From Methanobacterium sp964452085 (GTDB taxonomy: Archaea > Methanobacteriota > Methanobacteria > Methanobacteriales > Methanobacteriaceae): DNA of 64,000 nt. Numbering within the stretch: position 1 is the stretch's first letter; each line of letters begins with the position of its first letter. The translations under genes were made by a program, and so were the position numbers. A model generated the notes under the pieces. The model saw only the letters and a list, made by a program, of their open reading frames with translations, ran no database searches and was not told the origin of the DNA. Location: contig CAYVKL010000003.1 in assembly GCA_964452085.1 (NCBI GenBank), forward strand, positions 1 to 64,000. The letters run 5' to 3'. Shown here one piece after another: positions 29,228 to 37,480 of the stretch.

Positions 29228-29791
29228 CTATTCTTGAGATTGGATAAATGAGACAATACTTTTAAACAATTCCAGAGATCCCTTATTATTACTTAAACTC
29301 CATGCTAATTTATTTCTAAGGGCTCTTTTGGGTTCTTCACCCAAGGAGTTCATGTAAAAAATAGTTTGATTGAAAAGAGCGTCTGATCCACTTTCAATAA
29401 CAGAATTTCCTTCATTTTGAAGTTCATCAATTTTTCGACGGTATATCCTTTTGAGATTTTTGGAAGCCTTGTATACTTCCTCATGATCATTACTTTCCAT
29501 CTGTTTCAGGATTGTTTCTATTTCCACAAAATCCATTCTGGAAACACCGAAAACAATACCTTCGGGTCTTATGGACTGAACCCTTTTAACACCATCATAA
29601 ATACTAAAATCATAATCAGCAATGTATATCTGCCCCTCACGCAAAAGAGCCATCAAAGATTCATTGAATGTTTTATCAGATGTGCCTATCCCCGATTTGG
29701 ATCTTATATTTTCCAAAATCTTTTTTTTGGATAGTTCATCACTCTCCAATACTTCCAGGATCAATCCTCTTAAATTGTAATTTTTGGGCAT
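29228..29791 (-). CDS. Hypothetical protein with winged-helix-like N-terminus
   Basis: The 187-residue cytosolic protein starts YNLRGLILEVLESDELSKKKILENI, followed by ESLMALLREGQIYI, which reads like a winged helix-turn-helix with a wing ending in DYDFSIYDG. The remaining 110 residues are helical. It is encoded opposite to the pilin genes, with its promoter facing that of pilin 2 across about 200 bases that hold a palindrome. It could therefore regulate pilin expression, which is inference. ATG at 29791 is preceded by GGGTTGTGA. A GTG at 29797 is an alternative. Confidence 0.55.
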   Translation of the reverse strand: MPKNYNLRGLILEVLESDELSKKKILENIRSKSGIGTSDKTFNESLMALLREGQIYIADYDFSIYDGVKRVQSIRPEGIVFGVSRMDFVEIETILKQMESNDHEEVYKASKNLKRIYRRKIDELQNEGNSVIESGSDALFNQTIFYMNSLGEEPKRALRNKLAWSLSNNKGSLELFKSIVSFIQSQE

Positions 29792-29852
29792 GGTCACAAC
29801 CCTCTTTTATTCATATGTGATAATATGCACAAAGGACTATATAAAAGATAAT

Positions 29853-29940
29853 TGTATGTGAATACACAAGTATGTATGGGAACCACGTATAGATATAATA
29901 TGAATATTGTTCGCTACGAACAATGAAAATATTTATATAT
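29853..29940 (+). promoter_or_regulatory. Pilin 2 promoter with perfect palindrome
   Basis: Perfect 8-bp arms ATTGTTCG (29906-29913) and CGAACAAT (29917-29924) flank the three bases CTA. A purine-rich BRE-like stretch and the TATA box TTTATATA (29932-29939) follow directly. A weaker inverted repeat, TGTAT (29853-29857) and ATACA (29862-29866), lies nearer the divergent regulator gene, with a minus-strand TATA-like element around 29840-29850. The position fits an operator for the divergent winged-helix protein, which is inferred. Confidence 0.6.
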
Positions 29941-29999
29941 GAAAACCAACAGAGAAGATCGTACATACATAATACTAAAGACCCCTTGGAGGAAATAAC

Positions 30000-30170
30000 A
30001 TGAGCTTTTTAAAAGATGAAGGTGGACAAGGAGCAGCTGAATATATACTCTTGTTTGGTGGTGTTATTGTTATAGCAATAGCTGCACTACTTATCTACAG
30101 AGCATACTTCAGTGGAACTTCCGGACTAAACGCTAGTCAGGATGTTAACACCATAAGATCCACAATATAA
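30000..30170 (+). CDS. Class III signal-peptide pilin-like protein 2 (56 aa)
   Basis: This 56-residue pilin-like protein begins MSFLKDEGGQGAAEYILL. The class III processing site is expected at Gly-Gln, followed by the helix FGGVIVIAIAALLIYRAYF and a short exposed tail ending NASQDVNTIRSTI. A GGAGG site lies 6 bases before ATG. The coding sequence and the following hairpin are identical to those of the copy at 30800-30970. With this strong promoter it is probably a major pilus subunit. The tail holds no N-x-S/T sequon. Confidence 0.88.
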   Translation: MSFLKDEGGQGAAEYILLFGGVIVIAIAALLIYRAYFSGTSGLNASQDVNTIRSTI

Positions 30171-30176
30171 ATAAGC

Positions 30177-30223
30177 CCATAAAAGGTATAAAACCTATTT
30201 ATGGACTAATTTCTTTTTTTTAT
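30177..30223 (+). terminator. Hairpin plus T-rich tract after pilin 2
   Basis: The arms CCATAAAAGGT and ACCTATTTATGG (30177-30204) pair with one bulged base around the loop ATAAA, and a T-rich tract follows (30209-30223). The same hairpin recurs after pilin 4 at 30977. Confidence 0.65.
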
Positions 30224-30303
30224 TAATTCTAATAATAATAAGTTCTGAATATTTGATTAAATTAAATTTACTTAAATAATTATAAATTTTGATCATGCGT
30301 TTA

Positions 30304-30330
30304 AAAGTTTATAATATGATTATAAACTTT
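30304..30330 (+). promoter_or_regulatory. 27-bp palindrome at pilin 3 promoter
   Basis: Perfect 12-bp arms AAAGTTTATAAT (30304-30315) and ATTATAAACTTT (30319-30330) flank ATG as spacer. The element contains TATA-like words and ends 16 bases before the start codon, so a bound protein would block the core promoter. Confidence 0.55.
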
Positions 30331-30346
30331 AAAGAAGTGAATTATT

Positions 30347-30647
30347 ATGATCATTTTTAAAGATGAGGGCGGGCAAGGAGCAGCTGAATATATACTCTTG
30401 TTTGGTGGTGTTATTGTTATAGCAATAGNNNNNNNNNNNNNNNNNNNNNNNNNNNNNNNNNNNNNNNNNNNNNNNNNNNNNNNNNNNNNNNNNNNNNNNN
30501 NNNNNNNNNNNNNNNNNNNNNNNNNNNNTTGGTGGTGTTATTGTTATAGCAATAGCTGCACTACTTATCTACAGAGCATACTTTAGTAGTGGTTCGGGAT
30601 TAAACGCCGGTCAGGATGTTAACACCATAAGAAACACCCTCAAATAA
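30347..30647 (+). CDS. Class III signal-peptide pilin-like protein 3, interrupted by assembly gap
   Basis: The left part (from ATG 30347) encodes MIIFKDEGGQGAAEYILL and the start of the hydrophobic helix, and the right part encodes the rest of a pilin with the tail SGLNAGQDVNTIRNTLK and stop at 30645-30647. Between them lie 100 N. The 27 bases on the left edge of the gap are repeated exactly on its right edge. If the two edges are merged, one in-frame 57-residue pilin results. The 100-N spacer itself puts the halves out of frame, so it is not the true length. Confidence 0.75.
30429..30528. other. Assembly gap (100 N)
   Basis: Exactly 100 unspecified bases, the usual placeholder for a gap of unknown length. 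It falls inside a pilin gene in an array of near-identical copies, where read assembly is expected to break. Pilin copies may be missing here, or the gap may be an artefact. Confidence 0.97.
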
Positions 30648-30748
30648 ATACAAATTATTTTTAAGACCCTATTTATGGATCATTTAATTTTTAAAATTTT
30701 CTAAAAAAATTGATTATAATTTAATTACCTACATTTATTAATAATGTA

Positions 30749-30767
30749 TTATAATTAATGATTATAA
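30749..30767 (+). promoter_or_regulatory. Inverted repeat at pilin 4 promoter
   Basis: Arms TTATAAT (30749-30755) and ATTATAA (30761-30767) lie about 33 bases before the pilin 4 start. The right half (ATGATTATAAACT) also occurs in the pilin 3 palindrome. It probably includes the TATA box. Confidence 0.4.
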
Positions 30768-30799
30768 ACTATAAAAATTTTTGAAGGAGGTGAATTCAT

Positions 30800-30970
30800 A
30801 TGAGCTTTTTAAAAGATGAAGGTGGACAAGGAGCAGCTGAATATATACTCTTGTTTGGTGGTGTTATTGTTATAGCAATAGCTGCACTACTTATCTACAG
30901 AGCATACTTCAGTGGAACTTCCGGACTAAACGCTAGTCAGGATGTTAACACCATAAGATCCACAATATAA
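30800..30970 (+). CDS. Class III signal-peptide pilin-like protein 4 (identical to pilin 2)
   Basis: The 56-residue product is the same as pilin 2. The DNA match runs from the start codon through the stop and the downstream hairpin to about 31008, then stops abruptly. The upstream regions are unrelated, so the duplication or gene conversion covered the gene plus terminator only. Its own promoter and a near-perfect GGAGGTGA ribosome-binding site suggest strong and separately controlled expression. As with pilin 2, the mature helix would form the pilus core and a short tail would face outward. Confidence 0.88.
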   Translation: MSFLKDEGGQGAAEYILLFGGVIVIAIAALLIYRAYFSGTSGLNASQDVNTIRSTI

Positions 30971-30976
30971 ATAAGC

Positions 30977-31018
30977 CCATAAAAGGTATAAAACCTATTT
31001 ATGGACTATTATTTTTTG
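30977..31018 (+). terminator. Hairpin plus T tract after pilin 4
   Basis: This repeats the CCATAAAAGGT / ACCTATTTATGG hairpin seen after pilin 2 (30977-31004), followed by a T-rich stretch. Confidence 0.6.
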
Positions 31019-31220
31019 AATTTTTAAAAAATTGCTTATTATAAATATTTTAAATGTATTCCACTATGAAATAAATAAAATAACCTTTCGAAAATCAAAA
31101 TAAATATATTATTATCTTTGGAAATTTGAAAATAATAATTAATTTGCCAATGCACCGAATAGAAATTTTCTCGAGTAAAAAATAATTTATAGCAGTATAA
31201 TATAATATAATAAAAGTATT

Positions 31221-31242
31221 GTATAAAATTATGATCATAATT
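31221..31242 (+). promoter_or_regulatory. Palindrome and TATA element before pilin 5
   Basis: A perfect 16-bp palindrome AATTATGATCATAATT (31227-31242) directly overlaps the end of a TATA-like GTATAAAA (31221-31228), about 28 bases before the pilin 5 start. Confidence 0.45.
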
Positions 31243-31270
31243 AACTCTTATTATGATATAGGTGTATAAA

Positions 31271-31438
31271 ATGGATGAAAAAGCTCAAGTTAGCGCTGAA
31301 ATGATATTATTAATTGGTGCCATGTTAGTTATAGTAATTGTCGCAGGCGGATACATATTGGGCATTAGCAAATCAGTTGCAGGTAACATTACTCAAGTAG
31401 TTGATACTGCTAGAGATACTGCCATTAATCGAATGTAA
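31271..31438 (+). CDS. Class III signal-peptide pilin-like protein 5 (55 aa)
   Basis: A 55-residue protein starting MDEKAQVSAEMILLIGAM, the canonical class III pattern with processing expected at Ala-Gln, then a hydrophobic helix MLVIVIVAGGYILGI and a tail VAGNITQVVDTARDTAINRM. It is a different subtype from pilins 1-4 and contains one N-x-T sequon (NIT). A GGTG site at 31261-31264 supports the start. It lies 24 bases from the convergent aglB gene. It could be a minor pilin or an archaellin-like/adhesive subunit. Confidence 0.82.
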   Translation: MDEKAQVSAEMILLIGAMLVIVIVAGGYILGISKSVAGNITQVVDTARDTAINRM

Positions 31439-31462
31439 TTTTTCAAATTTTAAAGATAAATA

Positions 31463-33706
31463 TTATTCGATTCCCCAAACAACTGCTTTATTCCTATAAA
31501 ATAAAGGTTTAAACACAGTTGAATTACTTTTTTCAATAACTAACCTGGTGAAAACTGAATTCTCAAACTTTTTATCCATGACCACTGCTTTTTTACCATC
31601 TATTATAAAAACACCAAAATTGCTACTCGGATCCATATAACGCTTAAAAATAGTCCCATTATCAATGAACTCCACAAAATAAGGTGTTTCATTTCCCCAA
31701 GTTAAATTTCCACTTTTTAAATCCATAAATATTTCATTTGTCGTGTTAAGATAATCCGATGTTTTATTCACTTTACCAACTGAGTAAATATAATCTTCAG
31801 ATGATCTTTCATTGAAGTTCCACTCACCAAACTTGAATATCCAGTGCCCAATACCAATCATTTTATCATTGGTAACCACGACCAAAGGGGATGGATTATC
31901 TGGATGAGAATATTTTAAAACTTCATCCGCCTGGCTTTCACTTAGATTGTACTTACTTAAAAGAAGATTGCGGGCACTGGACCTATCAAGACCAAGAATA
32001 TTGTTCATAATATCCACACTCTGACTGGTATTTTTAACGTACAAATCCAGCGTAATATAACCCTGATCCCCACTGGTGGCTAGCATACGCATAATCCCTA
32101 GTGAAAGACTCTGGTTATTTGTGGAAAATGCTTTATTCAGCCAGTAATCCCTTGAAATACTGGGAGATTTATCTTTATAGGGGAATAAATCATCATAGTT
32201 ACGAACAGGTAATGTTTCTATGTATCCCATTCTACCATCCTCAATAACCGGGCGGTCTGCAATAGCCGTATATACATGACCATTGTTCCAATCACCCACT
32301 ATAACCGTGTTATTGGGGGTGTTATTTTTTATCCAAACTGAAGCAGCCCAAACATCATCATTAGTCCCTGGAGTTAGCATGAAACTAGTTCCACTAGTCC
32401 AGATACCGGGAAGTACTGCTAATATGACAATTAAAATTCCTAATACCTTAATTATTGAAGGATTTCTTTTAAAAATCGATGTTTTATCACTCTTTATCAG
32501 TAAACTTAAATATTCAATACATATACCCACCATTATCCCTGTACTAACTACAAGAGGGGGAATTAACATTATCATGAATCTTTCACCGCTATTTAATGCA
32601 GCAAAACCAGCAAGGGTCCATAAAACCAAAAATGAAAATGTTATCCAGTTAATTTTTCCTTTCAAAAACTTCTGACTTAAATTATCATTAAATAGTAGTC
32701 TGAAAGTCCATAAAAGTCCAAATAAGCCTGCAAAAAGTGCCACACCCAGACTTGAAATAATTACTTCAATTGAGGGTCTGATTAGTTCAGAAACTGAAAT
32801 GTAAAGATTTGGCCAGTATACCCAATAACCACTTCCTGATGATAGATTAAGAAGTTGAACTGGTCCGTATACAAGTTTTAAAATATTTATGAATCCTGTA
32901 AAGACCCAAACTAAAATTAGGGTGATTATTATAAATAATAACCAATTTAATATCTGATTTTTTATTATATTTCCTCTAAATTTAAGGTAGATGATGTAAA
33001 TGGCCCAAAAGATGATGATGAGGTAAAATAGATACTGCCAACCGTTCCAGGCCAGTGCAAACAAGAAAAGTGAAAGTGCGGATAGGCATGAAAAGATAAT
33101 TCCTTTTTTTCCAGGTTTATTTATGTTATCCAAGGCCATGAAAAAGAAGCCAACTACTAAAAAAGGAAATATTAAGTTGAACATGTCTGTATCAAACCAT
33201 CCCGGGACGGTTCTAACAAAATAATAGGGAATGGTAACAGTTAAAATACCAGCAGCCACTGCACCATATTGATTGGTAAGTCTGCCCACCAAAAAATAGG
33301 CTGCAATTCCTGCCAGTGGCGCTATAAATGCAGATAACCAAAAGCATACTACAAGGAGGGGGACTTCAGCAAATAGATTAATGAATTTATAGATGAATGC
33401 AGTTAAATAGGCGATTAAAGGAGGATAGTCCAGGGGAACTCCAGGAGGGTAGTAAGAATGTATATCCCAATCTACTCCTTTAATTATTGCATCACCTAAA
33501 TATCCATGGTCTAAATAGTTTTTTGTTAAACGGTAGTTGTAGTAGGAGTCTAACTCATACATGTAGGGAAGGCCGTTTTGGTCCTGATAGAAAGGTTTTT
33601 CAAAATCAGATACTGCATCAAGATTGGTGGTTCCCACTCTCATGAAAAAACCAATACCAAAAATGAGCAAAATAATGGCTACCCTGATTAAGAATTTTTT
33701 ATTCAT
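31463..33706 (-). CDS. aglB: Oligosaccharyltransferase AglB/STT3 (copy 1)
   Basis: AglB transfers a lipid-linked glycan to Asn of N-x-S/T sequons on the outer face of the membrane. The protein (about 750 residues) has about 13 membrane segments and a C-terminal outer domain. Catalytic features are Asp56 in the first outer loop (ELDSYYNYR), the D175-T-D177 motif after GWF, and SVSE at 307-310 in the re-entrant loop. The WWDYG motif that reads the sequon is altered to D475-W-N-N-G479. The frame opens with GTG 33715. ATG 33706 (MNKKFLI) is the more likely start. It is convergent with the pilin array. Confidence 0.88.
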   Translation of the reverse strand: MNKKFLIRVAIILLIFGIGFFMRVGTTNLDAVSDFEKPFYQDQNGLPYMYELDSYYNYRLTKNYLDHGYLGDAIIKGVDWDIHSYYPPGVPLDYPPLIAYLTAFIYKFINLFAEVPLLVVCFWLSAFIAPLAGIAAYFLVGRLTNQYGAVAAGILTVTIPYYFVRTVPGWFDTDMFNLIFPFLVVGFFFMALDNINKPGKKGIIFSCLSALSLFLFALAWNGWQYLFYLIIIFWAIYIIYLKFRGNIIKNQILNWLLFIIITLILVWVFTGFINILKLVYGPVQLLNLSSGSGYWVYWPNLYISVSELIRPSIEVIISSLGVALFAGLFGLLWTFRLLFNDNLSQKFLKGKINWITFSFLVLWTLAGFAALNSGERFMIMLIPPLVVSTGIMVGICIEYLSLLIKSDKTSIFKRNPSIIKVLGILIVILAVLPGIWTSGTSFMLTPGTNDDVWAASVWIKNNTPNNTVIVGDWNNGHVYTAIADRPVIEDGRMGYIETLPVRNYDDLFPYKDKSPSISRDYWLNKAFSTNNQSLSLGIMRMLATSGDQGYITLDLYVKNTSQSVDIMNNILGLDRSSARNLLLSKYNLSESQADEVLKYSHPDNPSPLVVVTNDKMIGIGHWIFKFGEWNFNERSSEDYIYSVGKVNKTSDYLNTTNEIFMDLKSGNLTWGNETPYFVEFIDNGTIFKRYMDPSSNFGVFIIDGKKAVVMDKKFENSVFTRLVIEKSNSTVFKPLFYRNKAVVWGIE

Positions 33707-33715
33707 TTCAACCAC

Positions 33716-34118
33716 AGAATCCTAAAGAATGTTTAAATTAAGTTTATTTTAAATTAAGTTTAATAAACTTTTTATGAATGAATTATTATTTTTATAACAA
33801 CTAATACAGCTGAATTGATTAAGGGTTAAATAATCAAACATTACACAAATAAAAGAGGTTTTTTTATACTTAAATCATTAAAAGTCATTAAATGGCTAGT
33901 TCTTAAAAACATTTTATTGATATTGATATAAGATTAAGATGTCCTATTAACTTTGAATATTTTAATGGTTCCATATTCATTAGTATTATTTGAGGGAATA
34001 ACTGCAATCATAGGGCATTTTGGTTAAGAAAATTCTCAATGTAATTATCTTCAGTTGCCTATATTTCCTTTTCAAAAAGAATGTATTCAACTTTTAAATC
34101 CAATATCATATCAATCAT
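33716..34118. other. Intergenic AT-rich region
   Basis: No gene is seen between the aglB copy 1 start and the GT39-like remnant. The promoter of aglB copy 1 should lie near 33720-33790. Confidence 0.35.
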
Positions 34119-34280
34119 CGTACCATAAGTAACCAAATCATAAGCAGGATTAATAAACCAATTCTCATCACCATTTATAACGGAAATTTATCAAGATTCA
34201 AGGAATATAATACAGCATAAACTAATAAAAGCAACAATATTTCCTTTTTTTTGAGTAAAAAGTTTTTAATGCACATTATA
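34119..34280 (-). pseudogene. Remnant of a GT39/PMT-like glycosyltransferase gene (fragment 1)
   Basis: Minus-strand translation in broken frames gives LLLLLVYAVLYSLNLDKFP, then a stop and frameshift, then DENWFINPAYDLVTYGTM, the N-terminal helix and first outer loop of GT39-type membrane transferases. Nothing downstream is coding. The DNA is about 90% identical by eye to the fragment at 36974-37120 and includes the shared 5' flank with AAAAACTTTTTA. Confidence 0.72.
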
Positions 34281-34326
34281 GTTATCATTGCATCATATGC
34301 CTAACTTTTAGATGTTAAATTTATTA

Positions 34327-36480
34327 TTATGCTGATTCCCACACAACAACCCCATTTTTACGATAAATAGGCTTAAATAAAGAAGTTTCATCCTTTTCCA
34401 CTACCATCTCTGCAAACATGGAATTTTCAAAATTCTGATCTAATACTACTGATAAATTATCATCCATTTGCAAGATAATACAAAACTTACTACTCTCATT
34501 TACAAAATTTTTTTCCACAACACCATTTTGAACTTTAATAACACAGCAAGGGGTTAAATTATTCCATAATACAACTTTAGAGTTTAAATCACCAGTAATA
34601 CCATCATCACTTTTTAGGGTTTGATTATCAATCTCTAAATTACCATATGAATATATAGTTTGCAGCCCATTATTATTGTTAAAATCCCATCCACCATAAT
34701 TAAATATCCAGTAGCCCCCATAAATCATTTCATTCATGGTTATCACCACAAAAGGAGTTGTATTTGTAGGATGAGTATATTCAATTACATTAAAAGCCTG
34801 TTCTGGGGTTAAATTATACTTGTTTTCAAGCATATATCCTGCTGTTACCTTATCAACCCCTAATATTGAATTTAGAATTTCTACATCTTCTGAAGTATTA
34901 TTATTATATTTATTAAGCGTTAAATAAGCCATATCGCCACTGTTAGCAAGCATACGAAAAATACCTCTAGAAAGACTTTCATTATTAGTGTAAAAAGCCC
35001 TATTAATCCAGTATGCTCGTCCGCTGTTTTGTGAAGCTCCATCAATTATTACTGGACGATCAGCAATTGCAGTGAAAAAATGACCATATACCCAACTTGA
35101 AATAATAACAGTATTATTGCTAGTATTATCATTCACCCAACCCCCAGTTTGATAAATATCATCATTCATTCTGGGGTTCAAATTATGATAATTATCACTT
35201 ACAACTATTAACGACGGTAAAACAATGAAAAATATCATTAAAATCGGGATTAAATTTTTAAATTTATTCTCTTGGAAATTTCCTTGTAAACTTAATTTAT
35301 TCACAATTAAGCCCACAAAAATGCCAGTTATAATAATCAGAGGAGGTGCGAGTAATATAATAAACCTTATTCCCACTAAAAGTGATAAAACCCCACACAA
35401 TGCCCAAAAAATACTGAACATACATAAAAAATTTATTTTATTTTGTGTATTATTCCTTCTTAAAAAGAGAAAGATGAAATATATAATGGCTAAAATGGCT
35501 AAAATTAACAATGAAGGCCCTAAACCAGATAATATATCGCTAAACGATGGTGTTTGGAGTTCAGTGACTTGAAGATACACATTAGGCCAAGAATAATATA
35601 AATCAGACCCTCCCCATGATATTGATTGGAGGGGTAACATTAAAAGACTGATAATATCATTAAAACCATTGAAAATCCAAATCAACCCCAAAGAGGTTAT
35701 TAAAAATAAGAGTGCACAATAACTAATTTTTTTTAATTGGTCTCCTTCTAGTTTTCCTGAAATTTTACCTAAAATGATTGTAATGATGCAAAAAATCATC
35801 AATACGTAGAATAAATATACCCACCCACTCCAGGCCAGTGCAAATAAAAACATACCCAATGAAGCTGATAATGTTAAAATCCAAGTTTTCTTTTCACTCC
35901 TAAGAGCTTCAAAAAACCCCCAGACAATAATTAATGGGATTATTATGTTAAACATATCAGTATCAAACCATCCAGGTACCGTTCTCATAAAATAGAACGG
36001 GAGAAGGGCGGTTATTAATCCTGCAGTGGCAGCACCATAATCATTTGTAAATCTACGCAAAAAAAGATATGCTACTACACCCGTTATGGGTGCAATAAAT
36101 AGGGGTATCCAAAAACTGACCACAGAAAGAGGGATTTCTGTAAATTTATTCAAGATATTATAAATAAATGCTGTTAAATATGCTATCAGAGGTGGATATT
36201 CCATACGCACCCCCGGGGGGTAATAGGAATGCAAATCATATTCCTGCCCATTGATAATTTCATCACCTAAATAACCATGTTCAAGGAAATTTTTAGTAAT
36301 TCGGTAATTGTAATATGAATCCATATCATAGAAATAGGGAAGATCGAACTGATCCAAGTAAAAAGCCTTTTTATCCTCAGAAATACCGGATAATTGTGTT
36401 GATTCCAGTCTAACTAAAAATCCAATCATGAATATGATGAAAATAATAAGAAGACTAGTAATTGTCTCTTTCTTTAACAT
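34327..36480 (-). CDS. aglB: Oligosaccharyltransferase AglB/STT3 (copy 2)
   Basis: This 717-residue paralogue of the neighbouring AglB shares its plan: Asp54 in DMDSYYNYR, D173-T-D175 after GWF, and QVTE at 304-307 in place of SVSE. The WWDYG motif reads S462-W-V-Y-G466, so two of the three sequon-contacting positions differ. It lacks about 30 residues that copy 1 has after DRPVI. Overall the two are clearly diverged, so this is not a fresh duplicate. A GGAG site precedes ATG. The two copies could differ in sequon, glycan or growth condition. Confidence 0.88.
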   Translation of the reverse strand: MLKKETITSLLIIFIIFMIGFLVRLESTQLSGISEDKKAFYLDQFDLPYFYDMDSYYNYRITKNFLEHGYLGDEIINGQEYDLHSYYPPGVRMEYPPLIAYLTAFIYNILNKFTEIPLSVVSFWIPLFIAPITGVVAYLFLRRFTNDYGAATAGLITALLPFYFMRTVPGWFDTDMFNIIIPLIIVWGFFEALRSEKKTWILTLSASLGMFLFALAWSGWVYLFYVLMIFCIITIILGKISGKLEGDQLKKISYCALLFLITSLGLIWIFNGFNDIISLLMLPLQSISWGGSDLYYSWPNVYLQVTELQTPSFSDILSGLGPSLLILAILAIIYFIFLFLRRNNTQNKINFLCMFSIFWALCGVLSLLVGIRFIILLAPPLIIITGIFVGLIVNKLSLQGNFQENKFKNLIPILMIFFIVLPSLIVVSDNYHNLNPRMNDDIYQTGGWVNDNTSNNTVIISSWVYGHFFTAIADRPVIIDGASQNSGRAYWINRAFYTNNESLSRGIFRMLANSGDMAYLTLNKYNNNTSEDVEILNSILGVDKVTAGYMLENKYNLTPEQAFNVIEYTHPTNTTPFVVITMNEMIYGGYWIFNYGGWDFNNNNGLQTIYSYGNLEIDNQTLKSDDGITGDLNSKVVLWNNLTPCCVIKVQNGVVEKNFVNESSKFCIILQMDDNLSVVLDQNFENSMFAEMVVEKDETSLFKPIYRKNGVVVWESA

Positions 36481-36708
36481 CTTAATCTCCTTATAATTAG
36501 TGATCTACTTAATTATTATGTATTACCTATATCAACACTTACATTAATATCATATTGCATAAATTCTAATTAATTCCATAAAAGTGATGAAATAACGAAA
36601 TAATATAAAATTAATTAGTAAAACCAATAAAAGGTATTGAAATGATTAAAAATTTCATAAAATCACTAATTGAACTTGATTTTACTAAATATCCCTATAT
36701 CCTCTTTT
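36481..36708. other. AT-rich promoter region of aglB copy 2
   Basis: No gene is recognised. The GGAG ribosome-binding site and probably the aglB copy 2 promoter lie at the left end. It may include decayed coding sequence continuing from the GT39 remnant. Confidence 0.35.
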
Positions 36709-37120
36709 TTATCTCGAGACCAAAAAAAACAAAGGATTCAAAATCAACAATATGAAGCTAACAACCCTATTCTTTTGTTATACAATTTTCTCCCAAGTAA
36801 ATATGTGAAAAAAACATTAACAAACCTAAAAAAACACCAAACATCCTAGCCTGAACAATACCAAACCCAAACAACTTGAAGAACCAACCAACAACAAAAA
36901 ATACACCGGAGGTTGCCAATAAGTAAAATTAGCAATATTATAAAAACCATAAATCAAACTAGTACCCAGGGTTCCATAAGTAACCAAATCATAAGCAGGA
37001 TTAAGAAACCATTCTCTTCACCGGAAATTTATCAAGATTAAAGGAATATAATACAGCATAAACTAATAAAAGCAACAAAATTTCCTTTTTTGGACTAAAA
37101 AGTTTTTAATGCGCATTATG
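36709..37120 (-). pseudogene. Decayed GT39/PMT-like glycosyltransferase (fragment 2)
   Basis: Minus-strand translation gives, across several frameshifts and stops: LLLLLVYAVLYSFNLDKFP; EWFLNPAYDLVTYGTLGTS with LIYGFYNIANFTYWQPPVYF; FFKLFGFGIVQARMFGVFLG; KLYNKRIGLLAS; and LILNPLFFLVSR. This order matches the first 130 or so residues of GT39-type mannosyl/aminoarabinosyl transferases, including the TYWQPPVY loop. The rest of the gene is absent. Its 5' part is nearly the same as fragment 1, which lies at the matching place upstream of aglB copy 1. Confidence 0.78.
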
Positions 37121-37480
37121 AATCACTGCCCATCATTTAACAAATTTTTAATAATTTTTATGTTTATTTATATTTTGTTATATTATTAAAGAGTTTTTCG
37201 ATTATATTTTTAAAATTAATTATTTAAATGCTGTAAACAAGAAATTAAGTAATAATTTGGATTAACGAACTTTCCTTATGGTTATCATATATCGAATCCT
37301 GATTTTTGATACAAAAGTTTGATTTTCGTGCATTAAATGGACTAATTAACAAGCCAATCCAAAAAAAAAACTGTTAAATACGCTATTTAAGGCTTATATT
37401 TCAGGAAAATCGTCTTTATTGATTTATTATAATCATTAGTATATTCTAAGAAGCTATTTTTAAAAAAAATGCAGAAAAAA
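37121..37480. other. AT-rich intergenic region
   Basis: No gene is recognised between the GT39 remnant and the end of the intact transferase gene at 37481. Confidence 0.35.

Noticed and set aside
30347..30586. The open frame that reads through the N-run as a 79-residue protein
   Set aside because: Its C-terminal part is a wrong-frame reading of the next half-gene. The true product is a normal pilin once the gap length is corrected.
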